A stretch of DNA of 64,000 nt from Alopecurus myosuroides (Eukaryota > Streptophyta > Magnoliopsida > Poales > Poaceae): assembly GCA_028641055.1 (NCBI GenBank), contig CM054062.1, positions 178,518,726-178,582,725 on the forward strand, read 5' to 3'. This document shows, piece after piece, positions 22,850 through 32,690 of the stretch (position 1 is the stretch's first letter; every line of letters starts with the position of its first letter). The translations under genes and the position numbers were made by a program. Under the pieces are notes generated by a model. The model had not been told where the DNA came from. It ran no database searches and saw nothing but the letters and a program-made list of their open reading frames with translations.

Positions 22850-24270
22850 AAGAAGCAACAAACTAGAACAAACACCGGATGCAACAATTACTTCTACGGC
22901 AAAAGATCCAGCATGATCAAGATATGGATGCATGACAAGTTTAAGGATGCATCAAAGATAAACTAGTTGACATGGTAAACATATTTAAATGGGCCCATAT
23001 GCAATTTGGATTGCATATGGAAAAACCCATGAATTAATGTTGAATTAAATGATCTACAAATAACCATCATGTGAAAGTTGATTAGAATGATGCATGGATG
23101 ATGAAAACAATAATAAAACAACAATAGCTTCAGTTTGATATGTTGTTTACCAAGTTTGGAATTTTATTTATTAAGTTATGAAATTTGCCTTCTTAAATGA
23201 GTTACACAAGCATTTGTTGTTTTCACCCATTTTATTTGTTCAAAACAGATAACAAAAATTATATTTGGAAAGAACACAAAATTTTAGATGGAATACATAT
23301 TTCATTTGTTGAATTTGGATTTTAGATGAGCAAGTTATTAAATTGACAATTTTAAGTGCATTAATTAAGAAATAGTTGTTTTCAGCAATTTAAATTATTC
23401 AAAACAGAAAACAAAGTTGATATTTGCAAAGTTTAGAGAATTTTGATTGGAAAACATATTTTACTTTTCAAATTTGGAGCTAAAATGAATTAGTTATGAT
23501 TTATGCAATTAAATCAATTTAAATTGAGCCGGAAGCCCAACATCTAATTTAGGAGGTTCGAGTTATTTATCTACCCATCAAGATTAAATGTTGTTTAACA
23601 TGTATAACAAGATATCGATGAGCTACACAAGTTTAAATGGAACCGGGACTAGATATATAACATCCCAACACATCCCATATTTAATTATTAGGTGATATTA
23701 TTATTGCCCGCACCCACAAGATGCAATGCAACACATGAAAGGTTTAACATGCACGATATAGATGACATTTAGAAAATAGGCATAAAGGTATAGGGTTGGG
23801 GTTTTGGGTTCGCACGTTGGAAAGAGATCTTCGGATCGCCGGTGTCGTTGGTGCGTGGAGGAAGTAGACGTTGTAGTGGAAGTAGTCGACGTAGGGGGAG
23901 TGGCCGTTCGTTCTCATGTAGTCGAGGAAGTAGTCGTCCCAACATCATCGTCATGGAAGTAGTCGAAGTAGTCGTGGTCAACTGTCAGCATCATCATCTT
24001 CGGGATCGATGGCTAACTTGGCGGCTTTGTGGTACAGGGCGCACATGAATGCGGCCAACACAACAAGGAGAACAACGGACATGAATCGGAGATCTTGTCG
24101 AAGGTGTAGTCATGGTCGTGGTTCTCGGCGTAGTGGAAGTAGTCGTAGCCGAATTGCAACATCATCACCTTTCACAGTCAGTCACAAACTTGACAGTCCC
24201 GGTCATCGAGGTTCATGGCACGCACGGAGGCGTGAAGATCTTGTCGGCAGACGTTCGTGCGTTGGCGATA
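22850..24270 (-). other. AT-rich (22850-23760) and GC-rich (23760-24270) parts of the family-L LTR
   Basis: No supportable protein. The AT-rich part resembles 37440-38400 of the other copy and would act as an intron between the GC-rich block and exon A. The block 23820-24270 contains repeated GTAGTCG/GAAGTAGTC motifs of unclear origin. Candidate open frames on both strands here are low-complexity. Confidence 0.5.
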
Positions 24271-24274
24271 TAGT

Positions 24275-25029
24275 ACAGTCATGACACCTGTTGCTGCACT
24301 GACACCGGCTTCACCAAACATTGCTGTTGCTGCCTCAGTAACAATTGCCATCGCACCAATGTTGACCACAGTTGTGCCAATGAGTATGGTTGTCAGGAAG
24401 CGAGTGACATCATTTCGGAGCATTTTGAAAACACCATTCTCAGGTTCCTTTTCAGCAAGCTCACGAACCTTCCAGGGCCAGAGCGTAGTGATGGAGGTCT
24501 CGGCCATCGAGAAGAAAGCGGAGAGGCCGAGTAACAGGACGAGAACAAGACCCTGCTCCTTGAGCAGCTGCAGAATCTGCAGCACCGTGGGCGAGCTCCC
24601 TCGGAGCGCCGCCCAACCGACCGCAACGGCCGCCTCCACCGCCCCGGACGCCCCCGTCCCTGCTCCCGCCGCGCCGGCTCCTACGGCCACTGCCCGACGG
24701 CACCATGCCGAGGCTACTGCGCCACACGTCACCGCCACGGCGACCCTCATCGCGGCCGCCCGCCGGCCTGGTTCAACATCGGCCTCCACCCCCGGCCGAG
24801 GAGCAGCGGTCAGCCGCAGGGGCAGCGCGGAGGCGGAGATGGGGGCGAGCAGGGTGGTCCTGGCGACGTCGCGGAGCAACAGACAGGAGGGGGAGCCGGA
24901 GCGATAAGGGGGCTTGGTGGGGGCACGGAGCGACTGGAACTGGAACCGCGGGAGCCTGCTGCTGGCGAGGAATAACGAGGCCGAGGAGGGGAACGAGGCA
25001 GACGGGAAGAGGAGGGCGGCGGAGGCCAT
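24275..25029 (-). pseudogene. Captured first exon of a plastid DUF21/CNNM-type membrane protein
   Basis: Minus-strand frame from ATG 25029 (MASAALLFPSASFPSSASLF). The N-terminus is rich in Ser, Ala and Arg with few acidic residues, like a chloroplast transit peptide. It continues open to the start of the DUF21 domain: GLSAFFSMAETSITTLWPWK, VRELAEKEPENGVFKMLRND and VTRFLTTILIGTTVVNIGA, with a hydrophobic segment LVLVLLLGLSAFF. This agrees with plant proteins described as DUF21 domain-containing, chloroplastic (At1g55930/At3g13070 type), transporter-like proteins with DUF21 and CBS domains. Similarity stops after ATGVMTV, probably at the exon 1 boundary, and the frame then runs into unrelated LTR sequence to a stop at 24178. 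The rest of DUF21 and the CBS domains are missing. No frameshift or stop is visible within the captured part, so capture is fairly recent or the copy is under little decay. Confidence 0.8.
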
Positions 25030-25345
25030 CCAGGCAGATCTTGAGGGAGGTGGAGGATGGCGTGCGGGGTCGAGGGGAGGACGAACGGCAGCAGCGCTTC
25101 CATGCGCTGGAGATTGGAGGGGAAGGGACGGCGAGGTGGGGGGAAGAGCGAGCAGGGGGCAGGCGGCGGCGTCCCTGCGATGGAGGAGGAGGATGACAGG
25201 AGAGGAGCGGGGGATCGAGCGATGCTCTCCCCCGTGCGCGTGCGTGTGTGTGCTCTGTGGGTGGAAAAGGCAGGGACCCGATTGCAAAAAAGAAAGGAGG
25301 CGGGGGGGTTTTCGCGAGGGAAGAAATTAGGGTAAGGGGGAACCG
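25030..25345 (-). other. Probable captured 5' leader of the DUF21 gene
   Basis: GC-rich, purine-rich on the plus strand; on the minus strand CT-rich like a grass 5' leader, and the frame is open above the ATG without similarity I recognise. Base composition changes sharply near 25345, where typical LTR sequence resumes, suggesting leader plus exon 1 were taken together. Confidence 0.45.
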
Positions 25346-27180
25346 GTTGGGGCTAGGTCTTTCTTCGTGTGGGCTTCGGTGGGCTGGCTGGACTGGGCCT
25401 TGTTGGCCTGGTCTGGCCACCCAAAACAACATATATTTTTTTAATAAATAGAAATGCTAATAAAATAGGTTTTATGCACCAAATAATCTCCAGAAAATTG
25501 TAGAAAAAATAGGGTTTGATTAATTTCAAACATATGCACGTTTTAAATGCGAGAGAATGCGTGATGCCACGATGCCATGCGATGCGAAAAATAAAAACAA
25601 CAAGCAACAAAATTCTAATTGGGGCAGTAACACCCCGGGTGTTACACTCACCAAGTGGTTGTCAAGCACAAGGTGTGAGACTTCTAAATTGCAATGCAAA
25701 ACTGAAAGTAAATGTGCAATAATTAAATCTACTACTAAATGCAAATGAGAAAATAAATATGCAATGGATTGTTTTTGTATTTTTGTGATGCAAGTGGTGA
25801 TGGAGATAATGTAAATTCGAATTGGATATGCAAGTAAAGTAAAGTGCAAGTAAAGTAAATTGCAGCAAAGTAACTAGAGTGTTTTCTTATATTTAAAATA
25901 GGACCGGGGTTCATGGTTTCACACTTGCCTTCTCTCAAATAAAGTAGTAGACGGTGGACATAAAGAATTACATGTGAGATTATAATAACATGTTTAACAT
26001 TGATTACTTTCATATGGGCATAACGTCCTAGCATAGAGATCTCTACGGTCATATTGATCCCTCTTATACTCCACCAAGATGCGAAATAAATCATAACACC
26101 TCGACAATTAAGGAAAACCAGAGTATAGCTTTAAGCAATGTGACATGAAGTTGAAGTAAGAACTTGCTAGATCTAGTCATGGAGATTGATTAGTGTCACT
26201 TCAAATCCCCGGTAACAAGGTACTCCTTTTTATCCCTAGTGAGGTAACTAAGAAAGGTTTAACAAAACCTAAGTGGATCGCTGAACTTCTGTCACTTTCA
26301 CAGCACTAGCCACCCCCCGTTACTCCAACTAATACACCCATCACCCCACACACGCTCTCAAGAACTAGATTGATAAAAGCTAGCAAATAAGAACGGGGTA
26401 CATAAGATACATCTACTCAAATAACTCAAGAGAAACAATTGCAATCTCAGATTCAATAACTCATAGAAAAGATCCACCACATAGGAATTACAACGGTGCC
26501 CGTAATCATGTGAGGCAGCTCATACGGATCTAATTAGTGAAGCACATAGAGAGAGATACAAGTGCTACTTCCACAAACCCATAGCCTTGGGGTGGACTAC
26601 TCCCTCTTCATGGAGATGTCGATGGAGATGACGTTGGAGGGGTAGGAGATCACACCGGCGGCGCCCCGCCGGAGTTTTCCCCCTCCAATCTGGAACTCCA
26701 GGTCTCTGTTTCGGTGTTTCGGTGTTTCGGCGGCGCTCCTCTCCGTAAGGGTACGGGGGACCCTTTTTATAGTCAGATTTAGGTCAAGACAGAGTCGGTA
26801 AGTCAAAGAAGGAAGGAATTGGGGCCATAGGGGCCAAAAAAGGGCCTCTCACGCGGCCAAGGAATCTGGCCGCGTGGAGGGTCCTCTTTTGGGCCTCCTT
26901 GCCCAATTCTCGTGGATCCTTCGCCCGCAAGTCTTCTCCTTCCAAGAAAATGACCCCCGCAGATTTTCAGGTGATTTCGCGGAAGTTTGCCCCCTGAAAC
27001 GTCAAAAATATAGAAAACGGGGTTTCTGACAGGCAGGGTTAATTCCATAAAAGTTGGGGGACTTTGTAATTTAACCCCAAAATACTATAAAACATTGAAT
27101 TATACCCTTATATGATGCAATATGTAATAGAAAACCATGTGAAAATATGGAAAATTCATCTATGCATTTTACATGCATCA

Positions 27181-30100
27181 CACCCCAGTTCCGGACAGCT
27201 TTAATGCATTCTCCACCTCCAATGTATAGCTGCCGGATCAGGGTGAACAAGGCCTTGAGTTTCAGGTCTGGGAGTTTCAGGTTATTCCCATGCATCCTGC
27301 CTACAGGTTAGAAAAAATTTCTGATCTGAGCCAAGCTGTTTGATAAAAAGATAAAGGAAATTCAGCATTGGAAATACAATACATTGAAGGGGATGATAAG
27401 ATGGATAAACTCACCAAAAACACCGCAAGTGATATCCCTCAGCAGATCTGTGACCTTGGTAAAATGGGTCTAGGTCTCCTCTAATTCCTTCTCACCAGTC
27501 TCTGCTCTAGTTACAAGAGTTTTCTCCCGGTTTTCAAAATCCCGCTGCAGAACAGACCAAGTCTTGGCTGCCTCAGAGATTTGTTCTTCTAGTTCTTTCT
27601 GCCGGGTCCTGGCCTCCTCAGTTTTCTTAGCCTCTTGTGCAAGGAGGTTCTTCAAGTTTGAAACCTCTTTTTGATACGAGGATTCAAGACTCTGCAAAAG
27701 ATTCAAGGTATTCAAAGGTTTAGTCGTAACTTGATAAATATCCAGCTTATACAACCACAACCCGGATACTGGTGAACTTATTGAAGTTTTTAAGAAAAAG
27801 CTAAGTCCCAGGTAGATACAGGTTCGCAACCCGACACTTGGGTGCTAGAGTATTTCAATTTCAAGAGTTGGGTTATAACCTATGCTTAAGTCTCGGCTAG
27901 CTGCAGGCTCGCAAACCGGCACTTGGGGGCTACACTGTTTCAATTTTTATTTAAAACAATTAGGACCAAAAGCATAGCAAGTCCCGGTTTATAGTGTCAT
28001 TATAAACTGGCCCTTGGGGGCTACAGCTATCCAGGTTACAGCTATCCAGGTTATAGCTATTCAGGTTACAGTTATTCAGATTACAAGCCATTCAGTCTAC
28101 GACTATTCAGTAACAAGTCTCCAAGTATATATTACGAATATAAACTAGAAGATTGAGGGCTATAGGTTATGAATAGCGAGGTTACCTCATATTTCTGTTT
28201 CAGAAATTCTATGATACCATCAGCACGGCGCCGGTTCTCAGAGAGTTCTTGAACAAGTGTGTCAAAGCCCCGGCCTTCAATGTTCAGGCTAGGAGTAGAT
28301 CTCTTGTCTTCTGGCTTTACTTTCGGGTCTTCAATGATTTTGGAGAGAACAGTGGATGGTCCAGTAACCTCAACATCTTGAGATCCGGTTATGACCACAT
28401 CCGGGCCCTGAACATTTACCCCTTCAACCGGAGGATCATTACCCGGGATATCATCGATCGGGTTCACCTCTTCATGTTCGTCAGCCATAACATCCATATG
28501 ACCCAGCGAGGGAGCAGCCGGTTCATCATTTTCTTCCTCAAGGGTCTTCTCTTCAACGTTTACGGAGGGAGCAGCGGATGAAACAGGGTTCACTTTTAAT
28601 ACAGCTTGAGTTCTGTTGCAAAAGGAAAAGCTCTGAGTTACATTGAAAGATGAAGGTATTAGCAAATCAGGAAAGGAAAGTTAGCTTACCCAGAGTTAAT
28701 GGAGAACGAGCTAGCCCCGCTGAAATGGGACGAGTCTGAGTTCGGGGAATCTGAATGAAAAGGATGACTCAGTTCTGGCCTCATTTGTTCGGCTAAGGGT
28801 TGTGAAGCAGTGGGCGAAACCCGGATTTTGGAGACCCGGGGAGTGGGAGTTTTCTCAGGCAAACCTGTTTCTAACTCGCTGGAGCCAGAGCTCCGGGTCC
28901 TTCTTCTCTTGCTGCCCTCCTTATCCTCCTGCGTTTTCTCAGTGTGTGAGGATGTTTTCAAAGGATTTTTTGACAGTCTAGAGATAGGCACCTTTGCGAC
29001 AGCCTCGGGTCCTCTTCTGGCCTGCGGGTGACTCTTTTTCGGCCACCAGGTTGGAGCTAGTGATGGGAGTAGAGGGGTTGAAATCCGGCATGGCCTGATC
29101 CGGAACTTCATGACCCGGTTCTTCTTCAGCAGCTTGGCCACCGCCTAACCCGGCAACTTCTTGTTCCTCTTGCTCATCCTACGAGTAATCAGCGTCAGCG
29201 AATTGGTTGTGCAACTGGCCGAGGGATTCAAATTCAGAAACCTCTTCCTCGTCGTCGCTTGTTTCTTCTGATTCTTCGTCTTAAGGTGGTGAAGCCGGTT
29301 CTTCGGTAGTAGCCCAGAAAGGCTCATTAGCCTGTGAACCGGAACAACAGCAAAGTTAGAATCTATGCAGCCAAAAGGAACAATGAAAGAGGCAAAAATA
29401 CAAAGATATGAAAACTTACAGGAGGAGCCGGGTTAGAGGAGCTAAAGGGCTCCAGACCAACTTCGAAGAATTTGTCTTGCTTCACTTTAACTAGGAGTTT
29501 CAGGGAGGTTATCATCTCATACTTAGAAACTATGGACTCAGAATATCGCATAGAATCTAATGAACCGGAGTACTCATGGAATAACCGGTTCCTGATACTG
29601 AGTGGTTGAACATGCCAGTCTACCCAGGTTTTTGTCAAATCTAAACCTATAAGCCCGTGAACTATCAGCGAGGTTACACGTTTTAGGAGAGGTCGGATCT
29701 TGATTCGATCGGCAGGTTTGGCATAGGAGTTCATCGTGCTAGTGTAAACTAAGCGTTCAGGACGGTAACCCGGAAGAGCCGGTTCACCTTCAGGAGTGGT
29801 ACTTTTGATGTAAAAGTAGGATTTCTGCCACAACTTCGGATGGCTTGCAAGAGGAATACCTGGGTAGGCGATGTCCTTTCGTCTCTGGAACGAGCCCCCC
29901 CCACAATGTATAAGTTCACCCCCATCTACCTCAGGGTGTTTGTTACAATAAAAGTATTCGAGGAAAAGGTCTAGGTTTGGCTCTACTTGGAGGTAGTCTT
30001 CACAAAGGACTACGAAGTTGCTAACGTTTAAGATGGAATTTGGTGGGAGGTCTTGAGGATGGAGGCCATAGTAAGCCAAGAGCCGGCAGAAAAAGAGAGA

Positions 30101-30383
30101 ACCGGGTGGACGAAACCCACGGAGAATATGGGATTCAAAAATTATTACCTCACCCGGCCCAGGTTCGGGCCGGATCTCATTTCCCGGAGCTCGCCAGGAT
30201 AAACCTTTAGGCAGAAGCCCAGATTCCTCCATCTCCGTGAGCCGACCTTGGGTCGGACTTGCACCAGTTCACTTGCATTTTGTTCCTCCCAGAACCGGCA
30301 GTGCCAGAACCGGAAGCTCCTCCGAACGTTTTATTTTTCCCCGCTCCGCCGGCCTTGGACGCCAAAGTTTTCTCTTTTCCCAT
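27181..30383 (-). pseudogene. Tat1 antisense gene (PF04195-like), exons 1-5
   Basis: Minus-strand gene, start ATG 30383 (MGKEKTLASK). Proposed exons: 30383-29420 (donor GTAAGT), 29331-28690 (donor GTAAGC), 28612-28188 (donor GTAACC), 27691-27415 (donor GTGAGT), 27297-27181 continuing at 15775-15189. Exon 1 carries the main domain: EVIIFESHILRGFRPPGSLF, FFCRLLAYYGLHPQDLPPNS and LNVSNFVVLCEDYLQVEPN, the pattern of the plant 'putative gypsy type transposon' family. Exon 2 is acidic/Ser-rich, exon 4 a Lys/Glu coiled coil. Antisense genes of this kind are known in Tat-lineage elements; their role is unknown. At least one frameshift near 30220, in-frame stops (for example near 29282 and 27478) and the nested insertion make it dead here. 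Confidence 0.75.
27830..28110. repeat. Degenerate tandem repeats with polypurine-like cores in Tat1
   Basis: Three diverged units, each with an (A/C)C(A/C)CTTGGGGGCTA-like core, lie at about 27836 (ACTTGGGTGCTAG), 27921 and 28012. A short array of about five 15-16 base units (GGTTACAGCTATCCA type) follows at 28027-28110. All fall in the intron between exons 3 and 4 of the antisense gene. Tandem repeats in the 3' part of Tat elements are a known feature of the lineage. Confidence 0.65.
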
Positions 30384-30913
30384 CTTGAGATGGACGCCGG
30401 TGAAGCTCCAGCCGCGGCGGCGCTGGAAGAAAAGCGGATCTCTGGAGCTCAGATCGAAGGAGGAAGATGAAGTGGGGAAAGCAGGGTGCAAATAAGCCCT
30501 GGGGGCCGTACGCCTGCTATTTATAGGCGGGGTCAAAACCCTAGGGTTAAGTGGTAACTTTTGCATAAAAACCGCTCAAGATTACATTATTTATGGAAAG
30601 GTACAGCAAGATCGGATCACATAAAAAGATTTTTTCCAAAGAAATGGAACGATTACGTGGATAAGAATCCAGGCTAGGTTAAGATCCCTTTTGTTCCGGA
30701 GATTTGGGAGATAAAAATATGAGAGTTATCTTTACAAGAAACGGAAAGATATGATCGTGGAGATAAAGAGCTCGACCCGTGAGATCCGGAACAGATATCC
30801 TGGGAGGTTATTTTCCTTGGATTGGAAGATTAGCATTGAAAGTTTCTGGATAAAGCTTAACGTGAACTTCTTAAGTTTGAGGCTTAAAACGTTCATGTTA
30901 ACTTGGGGGCTAA
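30384..30913 (+). other. 3' non-coding part of Tat1 with antisense promoter and polypurine tract
   Basis: 30384-30525 holds the leader and TATA box of the antisense gene. 30526-30898 has no reading frame. 30899-30913 reads AACTTGGGGGCTAA and adjoins the 3' LTR, the expected polypurine tract. Confidence 0.75.
30517..30525 (-). promoter_or_regulatory. TATA box of the Tat1 antisense gene
   Basis: Minus strand TATAAATAG in CGCCTATAAATAGCAGG, 134 bases before ATG 30383, a normal distance for a plant promoter. This supports the antisense gene having its own transcription start, separate from the LTR. Confidence 0.6.
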
Positions 30914-31529
30914 TGTTGGGGGAATAGGTAAGGGGGAGCCTTACCGGCCTCTGATATGAACCGGGAATCGCCTCGTCCGGTTTATGGTGAGTGACCCGGG
31001 TCTTGCTAGGCAGGGCCGGGTTAGGCTAGGAAGAGCCGGGTTGTGGTGAGTGTAACCCGGCTGATCAAAGAGCCGGCCCAAAGCCCAGGTCGGACGACAT
31101 GGAAGCCCGGGAGCCCGGAGAGCAGCTCAAGGCCGACTCAGGAGTAGCCGGATCATAAGAAGGGTCGGACCAAGATGATCGAGAACCGGAGGGAGATAGG
31201 ACCCCAAGGACGCGCAGGACCCGGACTTCCTTGTAACCCGGAGGTTTCGTCCACTATATAAGGCAAGACCCCGGGACGTAGAAAGACAAGTTCTAGTTGA
31301 TAGCAAAGTAAATCGAGAAATCGAGAGCCGGAATCGCCCTTTGTAATTGAGACTTGGTCCTTTGATTAGTAAGAAAGCAGGAGTAGGTTTTACCCTCAAT
31401 CGAGGGGCCGAACCTGGGTAAACTCGCGTCTCTCGTTTCTACCTTAACCCTTTCGAAGTTTTGCTTAGTAGCAATGGCCTCACAATCTAGTTCTTGCATG
31501 AGAACACTTGCCGTGACAAAACCACGACA
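30914..31529 (+). repeat. Tat1 3' LTR
   Basis: 616 bp, TG...CA, same length as the 5' LTR, about 95% identical by hand comparison; TATA box at 31255-31262. Confidence 0.95.
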
Positions 31530-32110
31530 GATACCCTCATATGACTTGGTCTCGAATTTTGACAAGCATTTAGCTCTCTTAATTTGAAGTATGAAACATC
31601 CGGCTTCTTGCCCGTGAGGATCTCATAAGGAGTCTTGTTCAAGTTCTTGCGGAGATACAACCGGTTGCTAGCATGCCAAGCGGTGGAGACGGCCTTAGCC
31701 CAAAAGTTGTATGGAGAAGAGAATTCCGCAATCATGGTCCTTGCCGCATCCATTAGTGTCTGGTTCTTCCTCTCCGCCACACCATTTTGTTGAGGGGTAT
31801 AGGGAGTGGAATATTGATGAGCAATCCCCTCTTCGCTAAGAAATCCCTCCACGGTGTAGTTCTTGAATTCGGAGCCATTATCACTCCGGATCGCCATGAT
31901 GCTCGTATTGTGTTGAAGGCTCTACCAAAGTGATGAACTCGATGACTCTCTTTTGAGTCTCAGTCTTCCTCTTGAAGAAATACACCCAACAATATCTTGA
32001 ATAGTCATCCACAATCACATAGCAATACTTCTTGCCTCCAAGACCATCATATGATAGGGGACCAAAAAGGTCCAAGTGAATGAGTTCAAGGATTCTTGAG
32101 GTGGTGATGG
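31530..32110 (-). pseudogene. Copia integrase core (upstream half of the split element)
   Basis: Minus-strand frames give MDLFGPLSYDGLGGKKYCYV (first catalytic Asp), IRSDNGSEFKN (second Asp) and TPQQNGVAERKNQTLMD (Glu), the DD35E triad. NFWAKAVSTAWHASNRLYLR and LTGKKPDVSYFK follow. Frameshifts occur near 31900 and 31590. The frame reaches KSYEGI at 31535, where Tat1 inserted; the protein continues at 5096 on the far side. Confidence 0.9.
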
Positions 32111-32160
32111 TGGTCTTGGTGGGGAGAGCTTATCCATGTTGCTTTCCAAGAACACAAGAG

Positions 32161-32690
32161 CTACACACACGATCTTTTGGAAAACTTAGCATTCGTTAGT
32201 CCTAGAACATCATTGCCACTTTGAAGGTCATGCAACGTCCTCATATTGGTGTGAGCTAACCGAGGATGCCATAGCCAACCCACATCAACTTTAGCCATTA
32301 GGCATGACGCGGCGCACGTGTCTCCTTTAGAGGAGTCCTCTACATACATGCCGTTCTCGACATGCCCAACAAAGGCTACTTTAAGAGTCGTCTCCCAAGT
32401 GACAATCACATTCTCTTTATTAAAGAACGAGGTAAAACCACAATTTGCACGTTGAAGTACCGACATGAGATTGTATCCAAGGGACTCGACTAGGAGAACA
32501 TTATCAATTGATAAATCATTTGAGATAGCTACCTTGCCTCATCCCAATACCTTTAGCTCGGAGTTATCACCAATAGTGACGCAATTGAGATGAGGTGATG
32601 GAGGATTATGATCACTCATTGCGTCCTTGCTTCCGGTCATATGTTGGGATACACCACTATCCACCATCCATTTTCCCGACCCGGAAGCAC
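32161..32690 (-). pseudogene. Copia protease and GAG-preintegrase zinc region
   Basis: Minus strand. Near 32660 the protease active site reads WMVDSGVSQHMTG (Asp-Ser-Gly form usual in plant copia). A stop interrupts it soon after VLG near 32540. The GAG-preintegrase domain follows with WHPRLAHTNMRTLHDLQSG (His, His) and a Cys at the end (SKRSCV) near 32165. Confidence 0.85.

Larger units (their letters stand above)
21188..25646 (-). mobile_element. Family-L long LTR (4.46 kb) carrying a captured DUF21 gene exon
   Basis: Minus-strand orientation. It starts TGTAACACCCGGGG at 25646 and ends GGGGCGTCACA at 21188, flanked by CTCAT (21183-21187) and CTCAC (25647-25651), a 5-bp duplication with one change. 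The 3' 1.2 kb is homologous to 1-1157 and to 38400-40233. There are no internal repeats, primer site or polyprotein, so it looks like a single LTR left by recombination, of unusually large size. It has the same build as the copy at 35958-40233: TGTAACA start, GC-rich middle, long AT-rich stretch, then exon-like segments. Its GC-rich middle, however, is partly a host gene fragment. Long-LTR families of this size (for example Sukkula-like LARDs) are known in Triticeae, but I cannot name this one. Confidence 0.82.
15776..27180 (-). mobile_element. Non-autonomous Athila-like element nested in Tat1
   Basis: Minus-strand element. LTRs are 15776-17469 (3' LTR, 1694 bp) and 21009-27180 (5' LTR, about 1708 bp once the nested 4459-bp insert and its 5-bp duplication are removed). 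Plus-strand ends are TGATGGCTAGG and TTACATGCATCA. Flanks are CATCC (15771-15775) and CACCC (27181-27185), a 5-bp duplication with one change. A primer-binding site adjoins the 5' LTR at 20980-20998, and a polypurine-like tract (minus strand GCTTGGGGATGT) adjoins the 3' LTR at 17470. The internal region is only 3.5 kb and has a single recognisable coding part, a retropepsin-like protein. No capsid, RT, RNase H or integrase is present, so it must have moved with help from a relative. Confidence 0.9.
21009..27180 (-). repeat. 5' LTR of the Athila-like element, split by a family-L LTR
   Basis: LTR pieces 21009-21187 and 25652-27180 rejoin exactly across the insertion at 21188-25646. The intact copy at 15776-17469 shows the undisturbed target sequence CTCACCAAGTGG. 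Confidence 0.92.
5097..31529 (+). mobile_element. Tat1: Tat-lineage Ty3/gypsy retrotransposon, 26.4 kb including nested insertions
   Basis: Two 616-bp direct repeats (5097-5712 and 30914-31529) begin TGTTGGGGGAATAGG and end CCACGACA. They are flanked by GATAT (5092-5096) and GATAC (31530-31534), a 5-bp target duplication with one change. A primer-binding site follows the first LTR and a polypurine tract AACTTGGGGGCTAA precedes the second. Tat lineage is shown by an additional RNase H domain after the normal one, absence of a chromodomain, the TGGCGCCCACCGTGGGG primer site and an antisense gene near the 3' end. By hand count the LTRs differ at about 29 of 616 positions, mostly transitions; at the usual grass rate of 1.3e-8 that is near 1.8 million years. 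Removing the nested 11.4-kb insertion leaves about 15 kb. Confidence 0.93.

Noticed and set aside
24257..24907. A 216-codon Ala/Thr/Pro-rich plus-strand frame
   Set aside because: Shadow of the captured DUF21 exon on the other strand; GC-rich third positions open the antisense frame.
28027..28110. Short tandem array considered as a CRISPR-like repeat
   Set aside because: Units are 15-16 bases, degenerate and without spacers, in a plant retroelement intron.
30237..30495. Two short plus-strand frames over the start of the antisense gene
   Set aside because: They overlap the well-supported antisense exon 1 and leader and have no domain.
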